Source: Chloroflexota bacterium (GTDB lineage Bacteria > Chloroflexota > UBA11872 > UBA12225). From it: a stretch of 64,000 bases of DNA. The translations under genes were made by a program, and so were the position numbers. Below, one piece after another: positions 33,841-42,482 of the stretch (the stretch's first letter is position 1; every line of letters begins with the position of its first letter). The stretch spans positions 7,331-71,330 of the forward strand of contig JAUJOR010000006.1 in the NCBI GenBank assembly GCA_030447525.1. Direction: 5' to 3'. The notes beneath the pieces are model-generated. The model was not told the origin of the DNA. It saw nothing but the letters and a program-made list of their open reading frames with translations, and searched no databases.

Positions 33841-34190
33841 AGCACAGGGCCTTTGCATCAGAGTCGCTCCTGGGGCACCGCCCGCGGCGCGGTCATGCCG
33901 AGCCCGGCGAGGCATCCGGGCCCCCGGTCCACGGACGGTGGGACGACTCGCTGCTCCCTCGCTGCGCTCGGGATGACCCGGACCCACCGCCCACCCCTGA
34001 TGAAAAGGCCCTGGTGAGAGCAGCGTCTGCCGCATACGCTCCATCTGTTTCATAGCGCCGTCCTCGACCTCCCCATCACGCTTTCCGCGCGGCTGATGCC
34101 CTGGCCGCCAGTTCTGGCCCCACTTGCGTGGATGTACATCGCTGGTGGCGCCGGTGGCAACCGGCCTGACCGGGTGTTCTGACCGGGTGT
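33841..34190. other. Gap carrying a dispersed repeat, no supported gene
   Basis: Between the methyltransferase remnant and the ABC ATPase lies about 350 bases. The part 33870-33985 contains cggtcatgccgagcccggcg, then a tccctcgctgcgctcgggat-gacc end, an imperfect inverted-repeat element of the type often dispersed in bacterial genomes. It translates by chance as HPERSEG and similar. The rest holds no convincing coding sequence. Confidence 0.55.
33870..33985. repeat. Dispersed REP-like repeat
   Basis: The stretch begins with ggcgcggtcatgccgagccc and ends with tgcgctcgggatgacccg. Its outer parts are complementary in outline (tcatgccgag... and ...ctcgggatga). A shorter related piece lies at 27335-27370. 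Such units are mobile, non-autonomous or palindromic repeats. This copy sits at the broken edge of the methyltransferase gene. Confidence 0.5.
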
Positions 34191-35501
34191 TCAGGCGGTA
34201 TGTCCGCTGCCGGCGTCCAGGACGACCGCTTCCGCCGGGCCAGATCCCTCTGGCCCGTGCGGTCGGTATACCTCCCAGGAGTGGGGGGGACTGAGAATGC
34301 CATTGTCCTGAAACGGGGCGCTGATCTCCAGTGGGTAGACGTGCCAATGGTAGTCGTAGGCGTAGGCCCAGTGCTGCTCGTAGATGCCAATATCGACGAA
34401 GTAGTGACCACGGGCGAGGTCGAGGCGCTCTATGTGGAGCACTGCCCGGACACGCCCCTCCACGGTGGGAAGGACGTGGCCCGTGGCGGCCGTGCTCATG
34501 TCCAGGCAGGTCACGCCGGCGTCGTTGCGGATGGTCACGCCGGCGATCGGCGCGGGGATCGATTGCTGGGCGACGAAGTCGATCTGGACACTGAGAGCGG
34601 CGCCGCTGGGGATGGTGTCTGTGGACCGCCCGTGGGCATCTAGCAGGCGCAGGCCGGTGATCTCCAGCTCGAGGGAGCCGAAGCGGGTTTCGTTCATGCG
34701 TAGCTCGGCGCCACTGGCCGTGAGCTGAACTGGGAGATCGGCGGGGGTGCGGTGACGCGTCTCCTGGCCTACTTCGGCGACGTACTGGCCCACGACCACC
34801 TCGGCGGCCCCGTGGGCGGCGACCCTGCCGTTGCGCAGCCAGAGGACGTCATCGCACAGCTGGCGCACCTGGGCGGGGTCGTGTGACACCAGCATGATGG
34901 CGCACCCAAGGGATCGGAAGGTGGCGATTCGCTCCAGGCACTTCTTCTGAAAGGCCAGATCGCCGACGGCGAGGACTTCGTCGATGAGCAAGATCTCCGG
35001 ATCGGTATACGCGGCCACGGCGAAAGCGAGGCGCATCTGCATTCCTGAGCTGTACGTCCGTAGCGGGCTATCGATGGCCTGCTCCAGCTCGGCGAAGGCC
35101 ACGATGGCGTCGAACCGCGCGGCGACGTCACGCCGGGTCAGGCCGGCGATCACGCCGATGACGAACACGTTCTCGCGACCGGTCAGGTCGGGGTGAAAGC
35201 CGGCGCCGAGGTCCAGGAGGGCCCCAATCCGCCCGTGTGTCCTGACGCTGCCGGTGTCCGGTCGGCCGATGCCCCCCACCAGGCGCAGGAGTGTGGACTT
35301 GCCGGCGCCGTTGCGTCCGATGACCCCCAACATCCGACCCGGGGCGACGCTGAAGCTGACGTCCTCGAGGACGGTGACTTGCTCGGCCGGTCGGAGGTGG
35401 CGCACGCCGGAGACAAGGGCCTGCTTGAATGTCCGGGGCCGGTCGGGATGGTAGCGCCGGAACCGCTTGCCCAGGCTATTTGCGACGATAGCGTCCCCCA
35501 C
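34191..35501 (-). CDS. Polysaccharide ABC transporter ATP-binding protein (Wzt-like)
   Basis: A 436-residue protein. The ATPase part (about residues 1-245) has Walker A GRNGAGKST at 62-70, the signature YSSGMQMRL, Walker B ILLIDEVLAVGD and the switch His in MLVSHD. About 190 residues follow that resemble a Wzt C-terminal carbohydrate-binding domain with a beta-sandwich pattern (IDFVAQQSIPAPIAGVTIRN, DLARGHYFVDIGIYEQ). Wzt-type proteins export O-antigen or similar glycans and read their termini with this domain. The GTG start is three bases after the permease stop, so translation is coupled. Confidence 0.93.
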   Translation of the reverse strand: MGDAIVANSLGKRFRRYHPDRPRTFKQALVSGVRHLRPAEQVTVLEDVSFSVAPGRMLGVIGRNGAGKSTLLRLVGGIGRPDTGSVRTHGRIGALLDLGAGFHPDLTGRENVFVIGVIAGLTRRDVAARFDAIVAFAELEQAIDSPLRTYSSGMQMRLAFAVAAYTDPEILLIDEVLAVGDLAFQKKCLERIATFRSLGCAIMLVSHDPAQVRQLCDDVLWLRNGRVAAHGAAEVVVGQYVAEVGQETRHRTPADLPVQLTASGAELRMNETRFGSLELEITGLRLLDAHGRSTDTIPSGAALSVQIDFVAQQSIPAPIAGVTIRNDAGVTCLDMSTAATGHVLPTVEGRVRAVLHIERLDLARGHYFVDIGIYEQHWAYAYDYHWHVYPLEISAPFQDNGILSPPHSWEVYRPHGPEGSGPAEAVVLDAGSGHTA

Positions 35502-35504
35502 CTC

Positions 35505-36302
35505 TTAGATCTCCTCGACGAACTGGTCGCTCGCCCGAGAGAAGATGGCCAGCGCCAGACGGAGCCCCACCGTCCCCACGATACCGAGCACCAGGATGGG
35601 GAGGAGGGCGGGGAGGCTGCCCTGGAGCAGAATGGTCCGATAGGCGCCGACGAGGTGCACCATGGGGTTGAGGCTGTAGAGCAGCCGGAAACGCTCCGGC
35701 ACCGAGGCAGCGTCGTAGAACACCGGCGTAAGATAGAAGAGCAGCATCAAGAACAGACCGAGCACGTGCTGCGTATCTCGAAAGGTGACATGGAGCGTGG
35801 CCACGAGATAGGCCAGGCAGAGGGTGAACAAGAACTGCAGGGCCATCACCAGCGGCATGGCCAGGATGGCGGGGGTAACCTGAATACCGCTCGCCAGCAC
35901 CACGACCAGCAGGACCGGCAGGGCCACCAGGAAGTACACGAAGTTTGTGCTGACGGTTACCAGGGGGAGGATCGCCGCCGGAAAGCCGGGGCGCCGGATC
36001 AGCTCGCGGTTGTCCACGATGGCCACGGCCGAGAGCAGCACCGACGTCTGGAACCAGGTCCAGACCAAGAGGCCACAGAAGGTAAACGGGGCGTAGTTCG
36101 GCACTCTGGTAGGCAGCACCAATCGGAAGATAAAGCTGAAGACCAGGAGCTGGGCCAAGGGCGTGACCAGCGCCCAGGCAACACCCAGCACCGAGCGCTT
36201 GTAGCGTACCTTGATGTCCCGGGCGACCAGCTCGTGCACCAGGTCGCGGAGGTAGAAGAGCCGCCGGCGATAGCTGGCGCCGGGTATGGCAGGGAAGATC
36301 AT
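35505..36302 (-). CDS. ABC-2 type polysaccharide export permease (Wzm-like)
   Basis: A 265-residue membrane protein with six hydrophobic segments. The N-terminal cytosolic part RRRLFYLRDLVHELVARDIK precedes the RYKRSVLGVAWALVTPLAQL stretch that is diagnostic of ABC-2 polysaccharide exporters. Later segments include FYLTPVFYDAASVPERFRL and LYSLNPMVHLVGAYRTILL. Its stop is followed directly by the ATPase gene, and its start ATG overlaps the stop of the glycosyltransferase upstream (ATGA). Confidence 0.93.
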   Translation of the reverse strand: MIFPAIPGASYRRRLFYLRDLVHELVARDIKVRYKRSVLGVAWALVTPLAQLLVFSFIFRLVLPTRVPNYAPFTFCGLLVWTWFQTSVLLSAVAIVDNRELIRRPGFPAAILPLVTVSTNFVYFLVALPVLLVVVLASGIQVTPAILAMPLVMALQFLFTLCLAYLVATLHVTFRDTQHVLGLFLMLLFYLTPVFYDAASVPERFRLLYSLNPMVHLVGAYRTILLQGSLPALLPILVLGIVGTVGLRLALAIFSRASDQFVEEI

Positions 36303-37653
36303 AGTGCCCCCTCCTCGGGGACGCCGAGGACCCCTACCTCAGTCGCCGCCGGCAGGAGCGATCGGCGGGCCACTGGGATATAGGGCGCGCTGCGGCCCTC
36401 GCGGGCGACGCGGCGCCGTGACTGCAGCAAGCCCCATGGTCCGGCCAGGTTGCCGGCGATCTCGAGAAGCGTGAGGGGCAGCGGATAGGTGCTCCGCCCG
36501 GTCAGCCGACCTCTAATTTGGCCCAACCTGATCCGCGGGAGCCGGACGAGTAGCTGAATGAGGGCCCGCAAGTCACCATCGCGCAGCAGCGTGGTCAGGT
36601 GATAGGCCACGTGGCCCTTGCTGTAGTTGTAGAGTTGGCGCCGTAGGGCCCGCGCGTCGGCCCGGTGCTTGTGCCAGACGTAGGCCGACGGCTCGTAGAC
36701 GAAGGTGTGGCCGGCCTTGAGCACGCGGTAGAAGAGGTAGGTGTCCTCGCCGACGCCCGTCGGCGTGCCGGGGCCGAGGACCTCGTCGAGCAGGCCGATC
36801 GCCGGGTCGTCGAAGATCGTGGCCCGGAAGGCGGCGTTTGCCGTGGCACCGAGAGTCCAGGTAGGCACTGCCTGGCGGCGGAAGGAGTCGAACCAGCGTC
36901 CGTTCACCTCCCGCTCCTGGAAGCCCCGTCCGAGACCACCATAGACCTCGAACAGCCGTTCGGCCTGGGTCTCCAGGGAGCGTGGCAGGACATTGCCGGT
37001 CACGGCCATGACGTCCGGGCGGCTGAACGGGGCGATGAGGCGCTCCAGCCAGCCTGGAGGGGCAGTTACGTCGTCGTCGGTCATGACGACGACGGCGCCT
37101 GTGCTGTGGACGATGCCGGCGTTACGGGCGTAGGAGAGCCCCCGCCGGGACTCGCTCACCAGCTGCACCCCGGGAAACTTCGCCACCACGGGCGGCGTCA
37201 GGCCGGAAGCCGGATGGTTATCGACGACGATGACCTCTACCGGCCGGCGCGTCTCTTGCCCCGCGAGTGAGGCGAGACAGACGCGCAAATCATCCGGCCG
37301 ATCGAGCGTGGCCACCACAACGGAGACGGCCATCTCCTCCGGCAAGGCGACGGCGGTCTTCGCCGGTGCCTGGCCCGCCGGCTGGCCGAGCGCGGCCTGC
37401 CGGCGGGGGGGGGCGGGGGTGGCTTCCGCCCACAGGTCGGGTGTGGCAGGCGATCCAGTCGGGCGCAGGGGATTGTGGCCGTGCCCCCCGGCGATGGGGT
37501 CTCGCCACCGCTCGAGCGTGGCCGGGCGGCGCTGGTTGTGGATGTCGACAGTGGCGAGGAGTTCATCGCCGCGAGAGATGACGCAGCGCACGCTGGAATG
37601 CGCGGCGACGTCGCTGAGGGGGCCAGCGGGCGAGCCAGGTCGATCTGGCGCAC
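36299..37653 (-). CDS. Family 2 glycosyltransferase, N-terminal frameshift
   Basis: The body (about residues 130-430) is a GT2 enzyme: SVVVATLDRPDDLRVCLASL, VDNHPASG, RNAGIVHSTGAVVVMTDDD with the DxD-like acidic motif, GTPTGVGEDTYLFYRVLKAG, and YVWHKHRADARALRRQLYNY. The likely start is the GTG at 37653, two bases after the neighbouring stop, giving VRQIDLARPLA. That frame then switches near 37620, at a run of five G bases, into the frame carrying SDVAAHSSVRCVISRGDELL. A sixth G restores one protein. Read without correction, an open frame extends from 37732. Confidence 0.85.
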
Positions 37654-37655
37654 GG

Positions 37656-38991
37656 CTACGCTGGCGGGGCGGGCGCAGACGGCCGGAGGACGGGGGTAGG
37701 TCGCGATGCCGTCGTGCGCAGGGATTCCTCAAAGCCGTCGGCGAGCGCCGCCGCCCGTCGCCGGGCCCGCGGGTAGCTCCCCAATCCGACGATGGCGCCG
37801 TGGAGTTCGGCCCATATCAAGTCTCGCGGGAAGCCGGCCGGCCGGGGGAGCGAGGCGAGCAGCCGACGCAGGTTCCAGCGCCAGAACCACCACAGGCCGA
37901 AGCGGAGCAGGCTCCTGGCTCTCCTCTGGGTAGACCAGCCCCGTACGCACGAAATGCGAGTACAAGCCGATGCCGTTGTTGGCCAGCTGCGTGCGCAGCC
38001 TGGCGTACTCCCTCCGGTGTCGGTGGCGCACGATGGCCGAAGGGACGTAGACCAGGGTGTGGCCTTCTTTCAGAACCCGGAAGAACATCTCCAGGTCGCC
38101 ACCCCCGTTGGTGACCGTGCCCACATCCAGGGCGGGATCGAAGAGGCCCACGCGGTCGAAGACAGACCGCCGGTAGGCCATGTTCGCCCCGGTGCCGAAC
38201 CGTCCGGCGCCGTGGAAGCCTCGCGTCGACTCGCCGTTGCGGTCGATCGAGAACCACTGCTCGACGTAGCCCCGCCCGAAGCCTCCATACTGCTCGAAAA
38301 GCTGCTGCGCCTGTGTCTCCAGGCTCGTATGGCACCACCAGGCCGGTGATGGCCATGACCTCGGGATGGCCGGCGAAGACGGCAGCCAGGGCGGCGACCC
38401 ACCGGGGATCGACCACCACGTCGTCGTCGGTGTAGGCGATGATCTCCCCGCGGGCCTCGATGACCGCACGGTTGCGCGCCCAGTCCAGGCCCGGCGCGGC
38501 TCGCGGACGTAGCGCACCTGGGGAAAGTGCGTGCGCACCAGGCGTTCGGTGTCGTCGCTGGTGGGGGCGTTATCCACCACGAGCAGGTCGAGGTGGGGGT
38601 ACTGCAGCCGGGAGAGCCCTTCAAGGCAGATCGCCAGGTCGGCGGTGCGGTCGCGCGTGCAGACGGCGACGGTCACCGCCGGTTGCCGGCCGTGCCCCGC
38701 GGGGTGAGGGGCGCGGACGACCGCGTCGACGTCAGGGGCAGTGGACGCGGGCGCGCCGGCCAGCGCATCGGCCAGCAGGTGGTGGGTGATCGGCCACCAG
38801 AGCTCACGCAGCACGGCATCACGAAGCGCGTCTCCGGAGCAACGCCCCCCTTGCACCGGGAGCCTCACCATTCCCAGGGGCGCCCCATGCAGCCGCACGA
38901 GCGCTTGTATGGCGGCATACCCCTCCAGCCCTTCAAGGGCAGCGGGAAAGGCGTCCAGGTCGACGTCGAGGACACGCAGGCGGGCGGTCAC
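37656..38991 (-). CDS. Family 2 glycosyltransferase with three frameshifts
   Basis: The N terminus reads MTARLRVLDVDLDAFPA, then VTVAVCTRDRTADLAICLEG and VDNAPTSDDTERLV (GT2 donor site). Near 38490 the family sequence moves to another frame (IIAYTDDDVVVDPRWVAALA, TGLVVPYE) and returns near 38325 (LETQAQQLFEQYGGFGRGYV, GGGDLEMFFRVLKEGHTLVY). Near 37925 it shifts again (LLRFGLWWFWRWNLRRLL, PRDLIWAELHGAIVG), ending in TAG at 37656. Single-base changes at G or C runs restore a continuous protein matching its paralogues. Either consensus errors or genuine decay explain this. Confidence 0.8.
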
Positions 38992-40211
38992 GGCGCCAGG
39001 TCCTGGAGGAGGGATAAGAGAGGGGAGTGCAGCTGGAGCTGTCCCGCCGGGCCATCGAGGCTATGGCGCTGCAGGGCCTGCGCCAGCGGCCCAGCGAGCT
39101 CGGTGGCCAGGGCAGATCGCAGGTGCACTCCCCGCAGCGGCTCGGCGCCGGGCCGGGCGGGGATCTCGCCGATGAGCTGCTGGCCCAGGCGCAATCGGAC
39201 ACCCGCCGGACGCTCCTCATCCAGGCGGCGCTCGGCCGCCGCCAGGCCGTGGTGCAGGCTGATCTCGATCGTCCGCGGGGCAAAGGCGCCTCCAGTGGTG
39301 CCGGAGAGTGCCGGCACCTGCCGGTGGGCAATGCCAGGAGGATCGCCGCCGCTACGCCAGCCGCGCCAATAGGCGTGGCACCGCAAGGCGGCGTAGAGTC
39401 GCTGCCAGGCACCACGCAGACGCAGACGCTCCAGGCAGGCGAGAAGCGGTCGAAGCCCGAGCGCGAGCGTGTCCGTCGCCAGAGGCCATTCAGTGGATAT
39501 GGTGGACTCCCCTCCACACCCAGACGCGCCGGCGATCAAGGGCCGGCCGCGGAGGGCGCCGTGGCGCTGAGCGAGCACGACGTCGACACGGCCGCGCCGG
39601 CGATCCTGCGCCAGGACGTCCGGCAACTGCCACGCCGCCCGCCGGTAGGCCGCGGCGCGCGCCGCGTGCACGAAGGGCACGCCCGCGGCCAGGGCACGGA
39701 CGCCAAAATCCAGCACTTGAGCCAGGGGATCGGCCAGCGTCGGGTCGAAGCCCCCGAGCCGGCGAAAGAGGACCGTAGGTACGGAGAAGTTGGAGCCGGC
39801 CAGATCGTCGTAAGCGAAACGGTGCCCGCGCTGGCGCATGGCGTAGAAGTGATCCTCCCACCAGGCTCGCCGCTCAAGGCTGACGAAGTCCGTGGGCCCG
39901 GGGCGGCGGGGGACACTGTACCCGATCACCACCTGGCCGGCACCGGGCGAGTGGGCCCCCACATGGGCGGCGACGAACGTTGGCATCGGGTCTAGATCGC
40001 CGTCGAGGAATACCAGCAGCTCGCCGGTGGTGCTGACGGGGAGCGACTCGCTTGGGAGCGGTGTTAGCACCTGGATGCCCCCCAGGGAGTAGCGTTGCCG
40101 GCGCAGGCCCTCGACTGCCTCCCCGCCGCGGGCGCCGCGGGCGCCACGGCGCCCGCGGCGCGGGGCATGCGGATTCGCCAACAGGATAACGCTGACAGGA
40201 GGAGTGTCCAT
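38988..40211 (-). CDS. Family 2 glycosyltransferase
   Basis: A 407-residue protein from the ATG giving MDTPPVSVILLANPHAP. The open frame extends to 40535, but that part is the shadow of the next gene. GT2 features are LLVFLDGDLDPMPTFVAAHV with the DxD metal site, GYSVPRRPGP, NFSVPTVLFRRLGGFDPTL and a C-terminal half without clear similarity to its neighbours. An Arg-rich insert (HAPRRGRRGARGARGGEA) after the first strand is encoded by a GC hairpin. Its GTGA stop overlaps the start of the gene at 38991. Confidence 0.82.
   Translation of the reverse strand: MDTPPVSVILLANPHAPRRGRRGARGARGGEAVEGLRRQRYSLGGIQVLTPLPSESLPVSTTGELLVFLDGDLDPMPTFVAAHVGAHSPGAGQVVIGYSVPRRPGPTDFVSLERRAWWEDHFYAMRQRGHRFAYDDLAGSNFSVPTVLFRRLGGFDPTLADPLAQVLDFGVRALAAGVPFVHAARAAAYRRAAWQLPDVLAQDRRRGRVDVVLAQRHGALRGRPLIAGASGCGGESTISTEWPLATDTLALGLRPLLACLERLRLRGAWQRLYAALRCHAYWRGWRSGGDPPGIAHRQVPALSGTTGGAFAPRTIEISLHHGLAAAERRLDEERPAGVRLRLGQQLIGEIPARPGAEPLRGVHLRSALATELAGPLAQALQRHSLDGPAGQLQLHSPLLSLLQDLAP
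40124..40160. repeat. 13-bp GC hairpin inside a glycosyltransferase gene
   Basis: cgccgcgggcgcc at 40124-40136 and ggcgcccgcggcg at 40148-40160 are exact reverse complements with an 11-base spacer. It encodes most of the Arg/Gly/Ala-rich insertion near the N terminus of the glycosyltransferase. Confidence 0.8.
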
Positions 40212-40243
40212 CCGGTTGTCAGCCCGGTATGTGGCGGCCTGGC

Positions 40244-41443
40244 TCACAGCCGGCAGGCGCGCGTCAACCGGCGCTGGCGCCGGGAGGCAAAGTAGGCCCA
40301 CGGACCGGCCATGCAGCCGCGCAGCTCGGCTAGGAGGAGGTCGCGGGGGGTAATGCCAGAATGACCGAGGAGCGCCAGTGGCAGCGCCGGAAACTGACGG
40401 TACCACATCCAGCCGCAGGCGGCTCTCAGCACGCTGAGCTCGCCATCGAGCAGGCTGCGCGTCCAAGCGGCGAAGATACCCACGCCGTAGCCATACATGG
40501 CCTGCCGTAGCTCGTCCCACGTGCGTCGGTGGCAATGCCAGCTCAGCGCCGCCGGGTCATAGACCGCCCGGTACCCCGAGGCCAGGACGCGGCTGAACAT
40601 CTCGTAGTCGCCACCGGCTCGGGTAGGCGTCCCGGAGTCGAGGGCGTCGTCAAACGGGCCGATGAAGTCGAGGGCGCTGCGCCGAAACGCCATGTTGGCC
40701 CCGGTGCCGATCAAGCCGGCGTGAGCCGGGTTGTGAGTCGCGCTGTCGAAGACGATGCGGGAGAAGCCGCGCCCGAAACGGCTGACCCGCTCGAACCACT
40801 CTTGGGCCTCGGTCTCCAACTCCAGGGGCATGGTCAGCCCCGTGACTGCCAGGACGAGCGGGTGATCGAAGTTGCGAAGCAGGGCTCGGAGCCAGCCAGG
40901 ATCCGGTACGGCGTCGTCATCAGAGAAGGCTACGACCTCGGTGCGTGCCTCCTGCAGCGCCCGATTGCGCGCCGCATTCAGACCGGGACGATCTTCTCGC
41001 AGGTAGCGCACCGACCGTTGCTCGGCGGCGGCCAGCGCCAGCTGCCGGGTTGCGTCTGACGAGGGACAGTTATCGACAATCAGGATTTCCTGCCCATCAT
41101 CCTCCAGGCGCATCAGCGCCTGGAGGCAGCGTTGCAGATACTCCGGCCGGTCCCTTGTACAGACGGCGACCGTGGCTGAAGGGAGGGAGGCGCCGGTGTG
41201 GCGCGCAGCATCCGAGGCCAGGTATCCAGCCAGCCAAGGCTCACTCCCGGCCGCCGCCATCACACTGGCCACCGCAGCACGAAGCTGGGCACCGTCAATC
41301 GTACCGTCCACAACCGGCAGGTAGACCTCGCCGGCGGGGACGCCGCCCAGGCGCAAGAGAGCGAGGGCGCGATCGCGGCCCTGTAATCCATGCAGCCCCG
41401 CCGGCAGATGCCGGACGTCGAGATCAAGTACGGCCGTCGCCAC
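40244..41443 (-). CDS. Family 2 glycosyltransferase
   Basis: A 399-residue GT2 enzyme starting at GTG. N-terminal residues 1-85 form a small strand-rich domain (TAVLDLDVRHLPAGLHGLQG) shared with the gene at 37656. Then SATVAVCTRDRPEYLQRCLQ, IVDNCPSSDATRQLAL, AARNRALQEARTEVVAFSDD with the DDD site, GLTMPLELETEAQEWFERVS, GGDYEMFSRVLASGYRAVYD and WHCHRRTWDELRQAMYGYG. The C-terminal PRDLLLAELRGCMAGPWAYF stretch is also found, by frame, in its neighbour. It leads the glycosyltransferase/ABC operon. Confidence 0.9.
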   Translation of the reverse strand: MATAVLDLDVRHLPAGLHGLQGRDRALALLRLGGVPAGEVYLPVVDGTIDGAQLRAAVASVMAAAGSEPWLAGYLASDAARHTGASLPSATVAVCTRDRPEYLQRCLQALMRLEDDGQEILIVDNCPSSDATRQLALAAAEQRSVRYLREDRPGLNAARNRALQEARTEVVAFSDDDAVPDPGWLRALLRNFDHPLVLAVTGLTMPLELETEAQEWFERVSRFGRGFSRIVFDSATHNPAHAGLIGTGANMAFRRSALDFIGPFDDALDSGTPTRAGGDYEMFSRVLASGYRAVYDPAALSWHCHRRTWDELRQAMYGYGVGIFAAWTRSLLDGELSVLRAACGWMWYRQFPALPLALLGHSGITPRDLLLAELRGCMAGPWAYFASRRQRRLTRACRL

Positions 41444-41754
41444 GTCTCACCGGGGAGTGCGAGACTCCCGCCCCTGTGGGCGTGGATATCACGGTACCGG
41501 CGGACCCGATACATGGCTCGGATGCCCGCCGCCGGTTCGCCGAACGCTCGACCATCCGGAAGAGAATAGCAAACGCGCGGCTCATGTCCGGCCCGGCGAG
41601 CCTTGGGGGGGCGCCGCCGGCGCCCCCGCCAGGACTCGCTACCGCGTGGCCGCGGAGAGCGGCGGGAGGTGCGGAGCAGCTACACAAGCAAGAAGCAGCG
41701 TCCCCCTGGAGTGACGGTGAGTCACGCCCTTGGGGCTGCAGCAAGGGTACCGTT
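41444..41754. other. Intergenic region with strong GC hairpin and possible structured RNA
   Basis: No convincing gene. gggggcgccg and cggcgccccc (41607-41627, one-base spacer) form a stable hairpin. On the plus strand the part from about 41630 to 41775 contains ggagagcggcgggaggtgcg, ctggagtgacggtgag and gcagcaagggtaccg, which loosely recall stem I and the antiterminator region of T-box leaders, but no plus-strand gene follows. A cccttg...caaggg inverted repeat lies near 41728. Confidence 0.4.
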
Positions 41755-42378
41755 TCACCTTCCCTCGAACCTGGCCCAGGGGGAGTGAAAGGTTGTTCCC
41801 GGCACAGCCCTTAGGGGCAGGATCCAGGGCCCGGAGAGGGGATCGATTCGCTCCCGCACCGGCAAACGCTGGAACCCGAAGCGCCGGTAGAGGCCGATCG
41901 CCGCCGTGGCTCGCTCGCTGGAGCGTAAGAGCAGGACGTCCACTGCCTCCGCCTTGAGGCGCTCGATGGCAGCGGCCAGCAATGCCGTGCCGTGACGCCG
42001 GCGCTGGGCGGCGGGATCGACGGCGATCTCCCAGACGTACCCCAGCTTCCCCGTGATCTCCGGCCAGCCCTCCGGGAGCCGGTCGGCGAGGCGCTCCCAG
42101 TCCTGCACGAACTGGTCATAGTCGCGTGCGCCGGCGAGGATGAACCCGGCCGGGGCGGGAGGGGGCGAGGGCGCCGTTGCGCCGGAGCCGGCTGGCATCC
42201 CGTCCAGGGAGACGAGGCAGTGGGTCGCTGGGACACCCATCACCCAGCGGAGATAGCCTTCGCTGCTAATTGGCTCGTGGCGCTCGTTCCAGGGTGGCTG
42301 GGCGTAGGCGCGGATGTAGATCTCGACGATCGCCGGCACGTCCTGTTCGGTCGCCGGCCGGGTGAGTGGCAGTGTCAC
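41755..42378 (-). CDS. GNAT family N-acetyltransferase
   Basis: A 207-residue acetyltransferase. It begins TRPATEQDVPAIVEIYIRAY, and the acetyl-CoA-binding motif A is VWEIAVDPAAQRRRHGTALL, followed by AIGLYRRFGF at the C-terminal end. A longer insert (residues 75-110, PSPPPAPAGFILAGARDYDQ) lies before the core. The substrate is unknown. It is separate from the glycosyltransferase operon and reads in the same direction. Confidence 0.87.
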   Translation of the reverse strand: MTLPLTRPATEQDVPAIVEIYIRAYAQPPWNERHEPISSEGYLRWVMGVPATHCLVSLDGMPAGSGATAPSPPPAPAGFILAGARDYDQFVQDWERLADRLPEGWPEITGKLGYVWEIAVDPAAQRRRHGTALLAAAIERLKAEAVDVLLLRSSERATAAIGLYRRFGFQRLPVRERIDPLSGPWILPLRAVPGTTFHSPWARFEGR

Positions 42379-42482
42379 GTCTTGTCTTTCTCAGCTCGAA
42401 CAAGGGTGTAATCCGGTCACTCCGCCAGGAGGTCTGTGCTCGACGGTACGTGGGCGGGGCGCCGCCTGGTAGCCGGGCATCA

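Noticed and set aside
33841..34347. Upstream extension of the methyltransferase to 34347.
   Set aside because: It runs through a dispersed repeat and overlaps the ABC ATPase gene; no SAM-binding motif is present.
41607..41627. Intrinsic terminator.
   Set aside because: The hairpin is strong, but no T-run follows on either strand and no gene end is close by.
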